Assembly: GCA_004764695.1 (NCBI GenBank) | Contig: SMSO01000006.1 | Coordinates: 1,220,859 to 1,284,858 of the forward strand | Direction: 5' to 3' | Origin: Schizochytrium sp. TIO01 | Lineage: Eukaryota > Sar > Bigyra > Thraustochytrida > Thraustochytriidae | DNA length: 64,000 bases | Part shown: piece after piece, positions 22,401 to 37,400 of the stretch | How positions within the stretch are numbered: the first letter of the stretch is position 1 | Layout: each line of letters begins with the position of its first letter | Program-made: the position numbers and the translations under genes | The notes under the pieces: generated by a model | The model's database searches: none | The model's input: the letters and a program-made list of their open reading frames with translations, nothing else | What the model was told of the DNA's origin: nothing

Positions 22401-25400
22401 GTTGCGGAGCAAGGTGGGGCGCTACTTCTGCATTTGTTAAATGCATGTGACACTGAGCAAATTCTTACCCTTCGTGGGATGATCCTTGATCTTGCGCTTC
22501 AAGTGTTAGGAGATGCAAGTGATCATGCAGATACTGTCGAAGGCGTAGAACAGCTCACTGCACTGATCGCACGCTGTTGGCCTGTCAAAGGTACTAAACT
22601 ATTTGATATGGCCTTTACGAGTGTAATGGAGCAGCTCTGTTCGATAGGAGATGAACTGGATAACAATCGCTCTGCTCACCACAACATGCTCCGTACTTTT
22701 TTCACTAACTTTTCTCGTCCTTTGAACGAACCGTTTATTCCACACGGGCGTGGTCGTGGTCCTCTTCTTACTGGCGACTTTGCAGAAACCTCAGGAAGCA
22801 ATGCGGATGGCTCAAGTGGTAATGGGTGGCGTCCATTTAAGGCGCCTAAGTTAGCCAAGACTGAAATTGGAAGCAAAGTTCACAAATCTCAAGGTGCTGC
22901 TATCGCAGCGGCTGTAAATAATGCTGCAAATTCTAATAATTACGCATCCCTTTCTGAGGGGTCAGTGGCAATTCATTCGAAAACATCAAACTCATCTCTT
23001 CAGGTATTGGATGGTGGTATAGAGATAGATAAACGGAATAAGTCTTCAAAGGCATCTCCAAAAGCTCGCCAAACTGCAGCTACAATTAGTGGTTCGCAAC
23101 CAGGTGATATAAGTGACAGCTCGTCGGTACAGATCAAGTTTACGAATGTCTTGCATTCACAAAAGGACTCGATCATGGTACTGAACTTAGGCAACTATTG
23201 TACAATTACAAACCTCTCGGCTGTTCCGTTTATCGAAAGTCTTTCTCCCTGGATGAGTGGTATGCTAACAGTGGAAGCCTGGAGATCCCGTCCGCCCATA
23301 GCTGGTGAGAGGTCGCTAATCAAGGCTGATGGGGTGGAAGTTGAGCTTTATGCATTCAGTGGTAGCTTCACCTACGATCGTGATGGCACAATTGGCGTAA
23401 AGAGTCATTTTCCAACTGTCGTTCCTCGCAATGTAATGCTGTACTCAGGTAAATGGTACTACGAGGTTCAACTAGTAAAAACAAGTGATGGCGTGGCTCA
23501 AATTGGTTGGGCTGATGCTGCATTCCAAGGAAGCGATGATGACTCAACAGGGACTGGTGATGATGAGCACTCATGGGCCTATGATGGACATCGCCAGAAG
23601 AAATGGAATAACGGATGCCATAGTTGGGGAAACAAGTGGTCGGACGGATTTATTGTTGGCTGTGCAGCTGATATTGATAATAGAGTTCTGAGCTTCTCTC
23701 TCAATGGCGTTTGGGCTCGCCCCATGGGTGTTGCGTTTAAAAACATCAATATCACTGGTGGTCTCTTTCCTGCCATCACAGGCGAACGTAACTTCCGTTG
23801 TCAGGTAAACTTTGGACAAAAGCCATTTGTTCATTCTATTCCGGACGGCCACCGACCTGTTTTTGATTGGATCAAACAAAACAAACATATTGTTGAGTCC
23901 ACGGGTACAGGAAAGCCTGTGACCACTGCCGAATCCTTCGCTAGCCAACGTGTAAGCCCAGTTGTGGACCTCACTGGCCTGTCCCAAAGCTCAATCTCAA
24001 GTGATCTCTATGCACATTCACAGAGCGCCCCAATGCTGTCCATTGGACGTTTCCCTGGAGGAGGGCCTGGTGTAGGTCTTCCGCCAGGGGCTCTAAATGC
24101 CTTTTCTGGTGTTAGTCAATCCACAAGTAGTAGTAGTGGTAGTAGCAGTACTGCTCTTCGTGCTCGTACAGGGGTCACATTGATTCGTTGTGCTGTCCGT
24201 GGTGGACAAACACGTCAAGCTGATTTGAAAGACACTCGCTTCATTGGTCAATGCGAAGCCCGATACCTTCGTATTGTATTTTCACCTCATTATGTTATCC
24301 CTACTATCCCTGCAATGGTTCTTTACAGTCGTGCTCCACTGCCTACCTTTCAGGACGATATATCCAAAAAGGGCATTTCCAAGCTTCTCGGGCAAGCCCA
24401 TGGAAATGGTGAAGAGGCAGATGTAAAAACTGGAGCCCTGAAGCCTAATGAGACAAATACTGTGCTTGAACAGATACTCAAGGCGCATGGAAATGTTGAT
24501 AGTTCAAACATGGAACTCTTAGATCACGAGGACGAAGACGACGACGAAGACGCAGAAGAAGATTCCGAAGAAGATGAGGAGGAAGAAGATGAGGAAGAAG
24601 GAGAAGATGTTGCAGCTCAAAGTGCTCATGCAAGTGCTGCAAGCCATCTCCTTGGTCAGGGTGGTGCCCAGGATGATGATGATGATATCTCATCTTATGC
24701 AAAGTTAAAATCTTTTTACAACCAAGGTCCGAGTATTAGTACCCCCCAAACTACCCACACTGATGGATTCGAGGATCTCACAGAAGAAGACTTGGAGTTG
24801 GCTAACTTGGAATCACAAGCTCTTGGCATGGAGATTGCAGAATTATCGGTCGGGTCTTCTACAGGAGCCGGCACGGGCGCGTCACTCCATTGGTCTAAGC
24901 CTTCACAGTTATCAATTCACGAGGATGACGATTCTGGTAAAGCTCAAACAAAGGATCCTGATGATGTAAAGTCCACCAACACGTCATCATCATCTACAAA
25001 TGCTGCGAATGCGCAGTGGCTGGGAACCTCTTCATCCAAAACACAATCAACTACTGAAGAGGATCAGATCCGTCAACTTAAAGGACTGCTTGCTCATAAA
25101 TCTGGCTATTCTAAGGATCAAATTCGCCAATTGAAGGGGCTCATTTCAAGTATATCGATCTCAAGCAAGCCTAAATCTTCGTCGCTGTCCTCTGTTTCCT
25201 CTGTAGCTGCTGCAGCAGCATCAGCAGCGGACACACTCTCACTTCTTACATCTCCCAAATCAACTAGCTCTTCGTCTTTCGCCTCTGACCTACATGCGTA
25301 CAAGAAGAAGAGCTTTCCTTCTACTGCTACCTCGAATGCCCAGGCGCTGCTGGCGCATGCCATGGCTAAAGCAGCAACCGGTGGTTATAGTGGCTCTGTC

Positions 25401-28400
25401 TCTGGGTCATCTTCTTCGTCAAAACGAAGATCTCGCCAAGGTGGCCCTGATGCAAATGTCACGGTGAAGTTGTACGTTGAAGGCATTAGGGATGCTGTAC
25501 CTCTAGTGTACGCACTTCCTGATAAACTTCGTTCTACTTATCTTATGGAGCATAAGTCTGTGGCCGAATCCAACTTTGTAACCACGTCTAATGAAGTTGA
25601 AAGAGCTCGCCGGAATCTTGAGCTTGCCTTGGAGCGCTTTAGTGGCAGCATTGGGACAGCCACAGGAGGTGTATGGGATGGTATTGATACAAGTCAGATG
25701 ACGTGGGAGGCTGCCTTGCAAGAGCTCGGCGAGGACCACCCTCTTTATCATGCCGTTGCAGCTGTGAAAACCGCTTTGTTAGATGGTGTTTTGACCAAAT
25801 TAGGAGAGAGTGAAGTTACACGTGAGCGCCTTGACTACCTGCATAGCATTATTGCACGAGTCGTAGAGGAGGAACGTAATGCTCAAATGGATCGCTTGCT
25901 TGCTAATAAAGCAGCCACTTCGTTGCCTAGCGATACTTCATCGACGCGGCGCTTTGGTGATCATGCTGGTGAACCTCTCCCATCCATGGTTGAGCCTGTG
26001 CCATCATTTCTCGAATCAGTTGAGCTTATTCGTCCTTCGCGGCAGCCAACATTGCGCGTTAGCCGCTGGTACCGAATGGTTGAGCTTTTGACCAGCCTTC
26101 TTGTTCGCAAGTTTCCGGATGAAATGGAGGATAACATACTACTTATGGGAAGTGAAATAACAGAGCGCAGGCCTTTCCTATCATTGCCATTACTTCACAA
26201 AATCTTTTCGCACTTTTGCGTTCATCATACCTGCTCAGCTGAACAAATTCGTGTCACTGGAAAACTTGTTCGTCGCGGTCTTCGTGCTCTAAGCTTATAT
26301 GACGAAACCGCTTCAGCAACGTTCGTATGTGACGTGTTGCGTGAGCACTTTTCTATTCCAAGCATTTTCCTTGGAATATCTCAAGCTTTTCCTGAGCGCC
26401 CCGTTTTTAACTTACTCAAGGCTATTGTCGAAGGTCCAAATGCAACTTTAGCTGTGCAACATCTCCTTGCCCTTCTCGATAGTGTTGGATCTAGTAGCGT
26501 GAACGAGGTATTGGATAACTTTCCACTAGTGAGTTGGACTATGGTTCTCTTGTCTCACGCGTTGGAGTCCGAAGCACGATCGTTGGCTGAACGTGCGATG
26601 CTTCCTGCTTCTGCTCTTGCAGGTGCCCGGGCAATTCACCCAAATACTGTTTGTGCTGTATGTGGAGCTACCCCAATTGTGGGTCCGCGTTATCACTCAG
26701 TTAGCTTGAGTGATTATGATCTGTGTGAGCTGTGTGAAGGCGCTGGGCGTTACCCGGATGAGACGCACGTGTTCCTTAAAATTCCACGCCCTCTTCCCCT
26801 ACCCTCAACTGCTGATCAGCCGCGTCGGCTTCCAGTGGGCCCACTTCTGCCTGGTCTGCGTACAATGTTGCCTGCGGAAGTGGAGGCACAGAAACAGCAG
26901 CACCAGAGTGATATCCAAAACCAGCAGCTAGAAGGCCATCAGCATCAGAGTGATGCAAACAGCATGGCATTGGACTCTAAGCTGGCCCCCACTGTTAGTG
27001 GACAGTCCGGTGCCTCCGATATTATGATGACATCAAGTAAAGTTGATGCTGATGACGACAATGATAGTAGTGCGAATGTCGCTTCGTCTGCGGGGGCGTC
27101 AATGATTGGAGACCTTGGTTTAGATAAGAAGCACAATGCAGAATTGACAGACTCAGACTCTGATGTCTCTGATGATGCAGGCAAAACCACTCCCATGGAA
27201 ACAGTTGCTGGGCCAGTCCACGAAGGAACGGCTTGCGATGGTTGTGGAATGAAGCCAATAGTGGGCATTCGTTTTAAATGTGTAAATTGTGATGAGTACG
27301 ACCTCTGTGCTCGTTGCGAATCTGTGCAGGAGTCTCGTCGTTCTCATTTCGCCATGCACGCTTTTGTGAAGCTCCGGGCTCCTCTTCCAGACGAATCAGA
27401 CAAAACCTCAGAGGCACTAATTCCTGAACAGTCTCTTGTAGCTACTTTACTGCACCCGTCGTTGTATCACAAGGTGCGCCGCGCTGAGCAGGAACTTGAG
27501 GCTCTGACCGGGTCTCGTCAAGCGGATGCAGCTGGCACTGTGTGGTTAGATTCTGATGGCCAGTCGACTTCTGCACCAGGTAGTGCGGGCAAATCTGTTT
27601 CACGAATGACTCCGCTCTCTGTAGATGGAGAGGATCCGACTCTTATCAAACTTGCTCGCCGTAGAAGCCACATTCTGAATACTACCGGTCGCTTCGGTAA
27701 ACCCTCTGTGTTGAATCCGTTCCATGCAGCAGCTCTGTCTGCAAGTGAGTCAAGCGTACTGGACTCACCTCCATCTCGTCGAATTCGTGGCTCACGCGTT
27801 TTTGCTGGTGTGCATATGGAATTTGGCAATGCATTCCTAGTGGATGACGATGATGATCGTACCGACGATGGAAACGCACCATCATCCGCAGAGGACAATG
27901 ACGCTCTCCGCATTATTCTTGGTCTAATCACTTCCCCTGCTCTTCTGGCCCCTCTCCAACTAGAGTTGTTTCTGATTACAGCAAAGGTACTTGAACAAAT
28001 TGCTGCGCGGGCCTCCACAGAAAGCGTTAAGTCCGGATTTCTAGAGCAATCCGTGTTCGACGACTTGTTGCGTCGTACAGCTAACTTGTCTGAGCCGTTT
28101 GTGCATGCTTCAATCCTACGCATTATTGAAACACTTTGTTCAAAGCCAGGAAATCAATCAGTTCGTGCGGCCTTGCGAGAAAAGACTATTGCTGTCTTGA
28201 GCCCCCCTCCTCAGGCACCCGCTTTTGTTTTGGAACTCCTTTTGATTGCACTTGGGCCAACCGAGGGAGAGTCAGATTCATTGAGCAATGGCTCCAACGT
28301 CGAGCCTCTGAACCGTGCTACGTCGGAATTGCCTGCGGAGCTCAAACCCCATCCGTTACGAAGAAATGCTTCTGTACCAAGTGACTTCTTGCCAGGATCA

Positions 28401-31400
28401 GGTGACGATCGTAGGCAACGTATTCATTCACCTAGTGTAAGTGGAGAGCCAATTCGAGCTGTTGATCATGACGCGGCCCCTCTTGAAGACCTATCACCGA
28501 GCAGTTTTCTGGACGCAGGGCATCATCAAGAGGAAGAAAGGCTTGATTCCCGCTCTGTGGCTCAAATCCTTTGCGTTTTTCAGAACTCCCCTCTTCGTTC
28601 AGCACCTCGAGCTCGAGCTTGGGCTTTCGCATTCCGGATTCTTCGTAAATTTTGTGAGCCCGAAGCAATGCTTCTGGGCGAAGGTAAAGCTCGTCTTGAT
28701 GCTGCCATTCAATCAGTTTTAACTGCTGGTGCTGCGATGGTCGCGTTACTAGAGTCTGATCTCGTCTTACTTGTCCGGTCTCTTTTGGTGTGCAGTCGAG
28801 GCCATGTTCATGTTATCTTTCAAAAGGGCCTTCTTGATATGCTTGTTGACGCGTTTTTGGTAGCGAGCCCGGTGAACCCTCGCTTGTACAGGCGTTTGGT
28901 ATTAGCTTTGACAGAGTCATTCACAACTGATGTAGATCCAGCAAGTGGCTTGGAGGAGGCACCGCTAATTTCTCTAGTTGAGGCTGTATCGACAGCAATT
29001 GGTACAGAAGCGCACGTGTCGACTGAAGCCCTTGCCAAGCCTGATCTGGATCTTCTTCGTGAAGTGCTTGAGCTCGTCTGCGCACCTCTTCGCAAAACAG
29101 ACGAACAGAGTGATGCCGCAGCGCATCTTCGCCAAGCCCTTTTGGATGCTCTCACCGTGTCTCGCGAAGGAGCTCCAGCACCAGTACATTCCCTATTAGA
29201 GTGGCTCTCAGACCCACCACAAAGCTCTGAAAATACTCGTGTAGCTCGTCAGCGCTTGAGTGAGATGATTGTGATGCTGCTTAGCGAAGTCCTTGGCCGG
29301 GAGAATGCCGCTGCCGCCCCCTTATTGGAGATTTGTGTATCTGCACTGCGTGATCCTCACGCCGGGCATCCGGAGCCAGTGGCGGCCGTGATTTATGCCC
29401 TCATCAGCCGGGAAGCTATGGCAACTCACTTGGTGCTTTCTCGAGCTAGTTTAGAGCTTGGTGTAGGAAATCCACAAGATATCTCAGAAGGATTGATGCT
29501 TCGTAGTCGTCCAAATAATGCAAACGACAGCTCAGAAGAAGATAGTATTGTCGCTTCACGAACAAGGGCACGCATTATGGCAAGTGTTTCGCATTCTATT
29601 TGCCAAGCTCTTAGCACCCCTTCCGGGCCCGGTGCTGCTGGCGGTAGCTCTGGTATTGGTAGCGGCTCATCTCAAGGGGCACTTGGTAGCTCGGGGGTAT
29701 CGGCTGGAAATCTACTTGCCCGTGTTCTGTCACGTTCTCAAGGGAACTCTTCCTCTCGCTATCCTGGAATTGGGTATGGCTCCAAGATTACCCTTCCCGA
29801 CTGTTTAATGAAGCGATCCGGAGGCCAGGGCGCTGGCCCGGGTGCCGGACCCATTCCTTTTGACATTTCAAGTCTCTGCATGGTTCGTCAAACATCAGGT
29901 CACCCAAGCTGTGGAAATGCAGTCCAGTCTGCTTCTGCAGAGAAGGTAACAGCTAGGCTCGCACAACTAATTGGGGCAAGCAACACGAGTGGCAATCTTT
30001 CGTATGGACGTTTAGGTTTTGCAATGGCATTGCAGTCTTCATCTTCAGTACTCTCCAGTCAGAAGAAAAACCAGATTGGTCTCAGCACGGGTGTTATGGG
30101 TCCGAAAATGTCATCACTGCCAAGTGGTGTTTCCAAAACCACCATGGGTAGTGGCAATGAAATTAAGGGCTCTGGTAGCATGTCAATTGCTCTTCTGGGC
30201 AATGCGACATCTAAAAAGACATCAAGCAGCAAAACTAGTGCGGGCGGTTCGGGGAGCTCATCTTCGAAGTCTAAAGCTCATGAGAGCTCTAGCGAGTCAC
30301 GTGGACAGGCAAAACCAGTGCAATATGTATTTGGACGTGGCGCGAACGAGAAATGGTCCATCACACTAGAGTTGCCGTGTGATTCGATCGTTCATGCCCT
30401 AGAACTCGACTTTCACAGCGACGTTACACTAGGAAGTTCGTCCTCTACTTCAACTTCATCGCATAGGCCAACGGAACTCCCCTCGCGAATTGCGGTTGAA
30501 ACTGGAAATGCAATCTCTCGAATGTCTCCATCTGGAATTACGTCGAACTTCCCTTGCAAAGCACAACATGATCGGTCCGTTGGTACTGCGACAATTTGTC
30601 TAGCAGCGCCCGTAACTGCTCGTTTTGTTCGGATCATTGTATTCCCGCCTCCAGAAGCTGACTTTGTGCCATCCCTTGCACCTAAGACTCTTGCGGAAAC
30701 CACAGGCCATTCAAGCAGTAGTAATTCTACAACCAAAGCAGCCACCTCGCTTGGTGGCCAATTCAACATTGGAGGATTCTCCTACGGAGGGTCGTACGGA
30801 AAAGACAATGGAAAGCTTGGAAATGCGCACCCAAGCAAAACACAACAAACTCTGTACACGAAGCCTCTTCCAGGAGACCTTATCGTTCGTGGACCAGATT
30901 GGAAATGGGGCGTACAAGATGGCGGACTAGGAACACGTGGCAAGGTTCTAAGTATCACTTCGTGGGGGGGGATCCCAGGCAAGGCTGTGCGTGTGAAGTG
31001 GCCATCCGGAGCCATCAATGCTTACCGCTGGGGATATGTAGAACACGGCGAGGCAAAATATGATCTTATGCATGTGCCCAAAAAAGAACCGAGCCGCCAA
31101 CGAGTTGTTATCCTTGCAAGACTGGGACTCTACTGTACCACTCTTCAACCGAGTCAAGCTCGTTCGGGTTTGATGAGCGTAAATCAACGCTCCCTCGCTC
31201 TATTTTTGGAACTTTGCGCAACTGCGTGCCGTAATTTCTCTGCTGTGCAAATGGAACTCGCGCACAGCCCTGCTGCGGCACAATTAGCTACCTCTCTTAC
31301 AGACTACATTCCTGGTCCGCAAACAAGCCGCCACGCGCGCGCAATTATCGGCATGCTCGCTCGTCACAATAGTGAGCTTGCCTCTTCATTACTACGTAAC

Positions 31401-34400
31401 ATGCTCGGACCTGCCCATTCATTGACACCAGCTCATGCTGCATTGGCTGCTGAGTTATGCACAATGCGCGATGAAGGCATTCAAGGTCGAATTCGCCTTT
31501 TGTGGAATTTTGTTTCTTCAAGTTTGCAGCGTGGTGAGCAGTCACCTATGCTTTTGCCCTTTTTCCAGGCTCTAGCACTGGCTGTGGAGCAATACTCAAT
31601 CTCTCACGGTGGTGACTGTTTGCATGCTACATCTGAGCGCCTCAGCTTCATTTTTGATACAAGTTCGAATGCATCGATGTCAGATTCATCTTCTAATAAA
31701 GACACTTCTTTGCAAGGTTTTGCGCAAGCAGCCCCTGAGGAACTCGTGAGCTTGCTTATTCATCTAGCACGAAGCGCTACGGCAAGTGCTCCGGCTGAAC
31801 AAGCTGCCCTTACACTTTTGTGTTCCCTTGTTCGTTGCGACTCGACGTTGCGGAAGATTACCATGAAGAACCTGGAGATAATGGCTGATGATGTTATTAG
31901 TACTATTGAAGATGGGAAAGAGTTTTTGCAGCAAACACAGGCCTTCTGGGGCCAAAGTGGTGGCGACGATGAAGACCTAGAATCTGTTGGTAGTGCACGG
32001 AGCAAGGGCAGCCAGGACGGCTCTGAACCCCGCATTGGCAGCAGTGGTAGTGTCGGCTATAACAAATGGCGTGGACCATGCAGTACCGACATTGCCAATG
32101 CTCAGTCATCGTTGAAGATTCTTGGAATGGTCTGTAGTTGTCATCCTGAGCTTGTGCATATGTGTCAAACAGTGTTGACTCGTTTAGCGGCCCAAATAGT
32201 TCCTACGATGGAGGTTGTTCATGCCGTTGAACGTGGAGATGTGGATTCAATGATTTCATCACTAACTTCTACACGGGGAGAGGACTCCTCGTCTTCCACC
32301 GGTGGTCGCCTAGCAAGTCCAAAACGTTCTGGAGTACCTTCTACTCCAAGTGGCACGAACCATTCCCAAGGTGTAGCAATCGAAATCGAGCAGCTCCTAC
32401 GTGGAGAGGGTGCAACGGGTAGCTTGCTCGATACACCACCATCAACGCCTCGGGGTCGTTCTCTCCCTGGTAGCCGCTCTCGTATAGGGCTCGGGGCTCG
32501 GCGCTTGCAGGGAACTTCAAATCGCGCGTCATTCAATTCACGTAAACGTGTCTGCGAATCGCTGCGTCTTCTCCTTCAAAAAACTCTCGGAGCCCTTTCT
32601 GACGCAGCCAAGACTGAAGTTGTAAAATCGCAGCTTGGTGATATGGGCCTCTTGGAGGAATTGTTAAATCAACTGATTGAATTTGACCGTGCAAAGACTA
32701 TCGCACAGAATGAGCGGAAACATCTTGATGATCTACTCAATCACTCACGTGTTAATGGTTCAGGTATTGTCAACTCCAGCAACAGTAACCTCGGACGAAA
32801 TATTGCTCTGGCAGCGCAGGGAAGCTCGAGTAGCGGGCTTGGTCATATCGCTTCATCTCGTTTGAGCGGATTAGATCCCAGCAGTAAGCTTTCGTCTGGA
32901 GATGCTGCAGATGTTGTGCGACTTATGCAGGAAAGTCTTCGCGACGATGCTTCAAATGAGTCATTAGCGCTGGCCGCTGCTTCGCAAGCTGCACTGGTTC
33001 GTGTTTGTGAAGCATGGAATGAATGCCACGAAACGGCTCTTGACCTTATGCGTTCTTGTCTGAATCTTCATCCAGGCAATCAAACTCGCGTAGCAGATTT
33101 GCTTGTGCGACAAATTGAGGACAACTCAGGTTCTTGCAACTTTATCGTGAAAATCCTCTCAGAAGTTGCTGTAATTATTCCAAAGGTTGTTGTCTCAATG
33201 TGGCAACCTCAAAGCGTAGTAGAGGAAATAGTGAATGGTGCGCTTATTGGAGGTAGTACAACAACTTCAGGCCGTGCTTCCGAGCTAGAAGAGGTTTCGT
33301 TTCGGCTTGATCCAGATAATTGTGGCTCAACAATCAGCGTGAGCGATGATGGCATGAGTGCTACACAAATTTCATTTGAGAAATGGGGCATGGTTCGCGC
33401 TGACATGGAAATCCCCTCATCTGGTGTGAGTACTTGGGATGTATCAATTGATACAAGTCCGAAGGGTCATATTTTTGTGGGTGTTGCAACAGCTAATTCG
33501 AACCTTGGATCCTATCTTGGCAATGATAAACATGGTTGGGGCTACATTGGTAATAAAGGTGCTTGGCACAATAAACATAAGGTGAAGACCTATGGTAAAG
33601 ACTTCCGTTCTGGTCATGTGGTGACAGTAGTTATGGATATGGATGAAGGAATTCTTTCTTTTGCCGTGAACGGTGAGGATCAGGGTATTGCTTTTGATGA
33701 CGGTTTGAAGGGCAAACAGCTTTTCCCTGCATTTGCTCTTTATCAAAAGAATGATTGCTTTACGGTTACAAACTGCTCCATGGCAAAGGTCAAGTCATCA
33801 GATAGCTCCCGAGGAGCGCTGTCTTCAGCTAGCAGCAGTGGAGTAACTGATCTTAGCATGATGGGAAGCAGTGGTGACTTAACATCCCGTCTTCGCTTCC
33901 ATCGTTCGGGCCCAATATATACACTTCCTGCGTCTTTGACGGTTACAGAGATGCTTCAGCTAGGCGGTATCTCTGTGTCCCAAGAGAGTGATGAGAACTT
34001 GTCTGATGAAGTCAAGCAAAGCCGTGCAGCTGCCACAGGTGCATCGATCTCTGCAATGAGCCCAGGTTCCATGACAAGTGAATTATCTCTGGAGAGTTGG
34101 GATGAAAACAAGCCTCGTGTGATTCGTGAGGCTCCTCCTAACAACAAATGGGGCGTACTTGTTCCAGAAGGTGTGATGTTAGTTGATCACCTTGCGTCAT
34201 TTACTTTGAGCAGCTTAGTTGTTGAAACAGAGCTGATTGATTTAGTGCGAATTTCTGAGCTTCCTGATGATGTTCGTGTTTTGGATGATTCTGCTTTGAT
34301 GGACCTTGCTACTCGCAATACCAGTCGTACAACTGCAAAACATTCGATCCTCCACAAAGTGGCCGAAATGGGCGGACTCAACAAGCTCGCGCGTCTTGCA

Positions 34401-37400
34401 CGTACTAGGCTTGGTTTGCCTGCTCGAAGTGAGTTGACAGATGCTTCTCGTACAGAGCTTGCTGGCAAGTCTGTAACTATTGAAACTTTGAGCAACGGTT
34501 CTGTAGAAAGCAAAGCAGTGACTTGGGCTTCATGGCTCGATCTTGTCGAAACGTATTTTGAAATGTCTGATTTCAACCGCACTTTTGTGGGCGATCGGGA
34601 CTGCATGGGCCTCTTGTTTGTCATCCTCGGCGTTGATATTACTGGACTTTCGGAGGAAGCTCGAGCCCGTATTGAGCCCTCTCAACAGGCTCTTCAGGAC
34701 CCAGATGGGGCCTTGTTCAATGCTTTATGCAAGCATTTTGCGAATGTCAAGGGCACTTCAGCAATTGAGTGTCGCAAGTGGGCTGTGCAAAATGGAGTAT
34801 TGGACCGTGCATTACTGCGTATTGGACGTATTCAAGCTGAAGACCCTCGTGACCCATTACGAGCAGTTCGATTTGAGGATCCGTTTACAGCTCGTATTCC
34901 AGATGGGGACCGAAAGTCGTCAATGGACGATTCTGATTGTTCCAGCAGGCCTGCAGACCAAACGGCAGAAACTCCGTCTTCTTCAAGTGCATATCTCCAA
35001 AAGAACGTAATCTCTGTGTTGAAAGAAGGGTCCAAGATGAAAACTTCATCATCCAAGTCCAGTAGCTCTCTGAATACTGCTAACGCTGCTCCCGGAGGTA
35101 GTGGTAGTAGTGGTGGTGGTGGAAAAGACAGCGATAAAACATTATGGACACCAGGCTATGGTCATGGGAGTGTGGACACGTCTATCTCGGATCGAATGAG
35201 GGAGAAGCAACAACAGGAAAAAACAGAGCGAACTCTTGCTACAATGAATGTCCTGACGAGCTTCTTGAATATGACTCCGACAACTGCGGCAAACCTCGGC
35301 GATGAGGTATGGAATGAAGTTTTGGATATTCTTGAATCGTCTTGTTTGCTTCGTGTACTTATGTCGTTTTTATTTGGTAACACCATCAAGGTTGTCTTAG
35401 ATAATGTGATGCTCTATCGGGCTCTTCTTCGTTTGGTCTATGTGATGGCCAAACATCCGTCATTAGGTAGAGTTTTATGTCCTGTGGATGGTATCTACCG
35501 TTCTATAGAACAACTGATGGAGGAATTAGAGGATCTGATTGACGATTTAAGTGAAGAGGATGAAGCTGAAGAGGGCGTTCTCTTGCAAGAAGAGACAGAC
35601 ATCGCCAAGGCGAATTGGAATGACTGTTCCAATTCTGATGGAGCATCTGCTACTAACTTGGCTGTTGGTCCGGGAGAAGGGGTCGGGAACATAACTCCTC
35701 CCGCGACTGTCAAGAACTCTTCAAGTACTACTCCTACGAGAGCAAATGTGTCAGATCATCCACCCTTGGCCGATCTTAATGAGCTTGCATTTAAGGATTT
35801 GGCTCGTGTTGTGGCAGGGACTGTTAAAGAGGGTGCGCACAAGTATCAAGAGGCCCAGCGAGCAGAGGAAGAGCGCAAACGGGTTGAACTGGAGAAGCTT
35901 GCTGCAGAAGCTGCATCTTCTGCTGAAGGGTTAGAGACCCAAGATCAGCCAAAGAATAGCTCCACTGATAACGCTGCTGGTGATGGAGGTGAGGTAAACT
36001 TGGACGAAGAGGAAACCAAGTTCATGCAGAATCTTCACCAAATGTATGAGACTGCGCTTCGACCTGAACTTTTTGGCAATCGGGATATGAGTGATGAAGA
36101 TGGCAGGTATAACCATCATTATCGTACCCAAATTGAGGACGATATCAAGGGTAAAGTGAGCCAGACACGGATGCGGCGCCTGAACCGCGAATTGAAAGCT
36201 CTTCGGAAATCACTTCCGTTACATTTTAACTCATCTATTGCTCTTCGGGTAGATTCAAAGCGACCATTCGTTGCGCAGTGTGTGATATTCGCCCCAGACA
36301 ATACGCCTTACGATAGTGGTTGCTTTCAGTTTGATATTTACTTTCCTCCAGAGTATCCTTCGGAGCCACCTAAGATGAACCTCATGACGACTGGCAGTGG
36401 ACAGGTTAGGTTCAATCCAAACTTATACAACAATGGAAAAGTGTGCTTGTCACTTCTTGGCACCTGGCGGGGAGGTGCAACTGGCAGTGAAAATTGGACA
36501 AAGAACTCGTCTCTCTGGCAAGTTCTTGTCTCAATTCAAAGTGCTATTCTGGGATCGGAGTTTCCGTACTTTAATGAGCCTGGTGTCGAATCGCAATGGG
36601 GGACTGACCAAGGTGAGCTACAGAAAAGGGTTCACTCGAATGGTGGCTACGAGCGCCTCCGTGTAGCTACAATACAGCATGCTATGATTGGACAAATGCG
36701 GAACCCTGCTCCTGGTTTTGAGACGCTTTTGCAGGAGCATTTCCGCTTGAAAAAACACCACATCCTTACAACTGTCGATCGTTGGGTTGAGGAGGCAAAG
36801 TCTTCAGATACAAAAGGGCACCTCAAGTCCATGACAAAGCTAGTCACTGAGCTTCGTGAAGAATTGGACAAGCTTCCAACGGAGGACGTCGATGAACTCT
36901 ATGATGAGCGCGAGGCTCGTTTGCAGCAGGCGCGAGCTAAAGAGCAGAAACAGCTGGAGCAGGCGCGGCTGCTTGAAGAGGAAAAAGCTGCTGCGTCCGC
37001 AGCTTCAGCGAAAAGTGATTGCCTCGACGAGAAGGAAGGAAAGTCTGGTAGTTCATCCGGTATAGCATCCGAGGAGATCTTGGACTCTCAAATGAATGAT
37101 GGGACAAAGGTATTCCCTGCAGCATCCGGATGGACAGGACCAATGCATGTTTCTTCTTCATCTTCCCTCTCATCTTCAGTTGCTGCATCCAATACATCTG
37201 CGAATGCTGGGGGGAGCTCAAAAACTCAGGATGTAGTGCAAGACAGTGACGCAACCTTATCGTCTAGTGACAAAGTTCATTTGACTGATGATAATGCGAA
37301 ACAGGACGACGTTGATCATGAGAGTGGTGAGACGGGAGCTCAGGGAGCTTCTGTATCCGAATTTAAAGCTGCCCATGATATCATGATGGAGATGTTTCCG

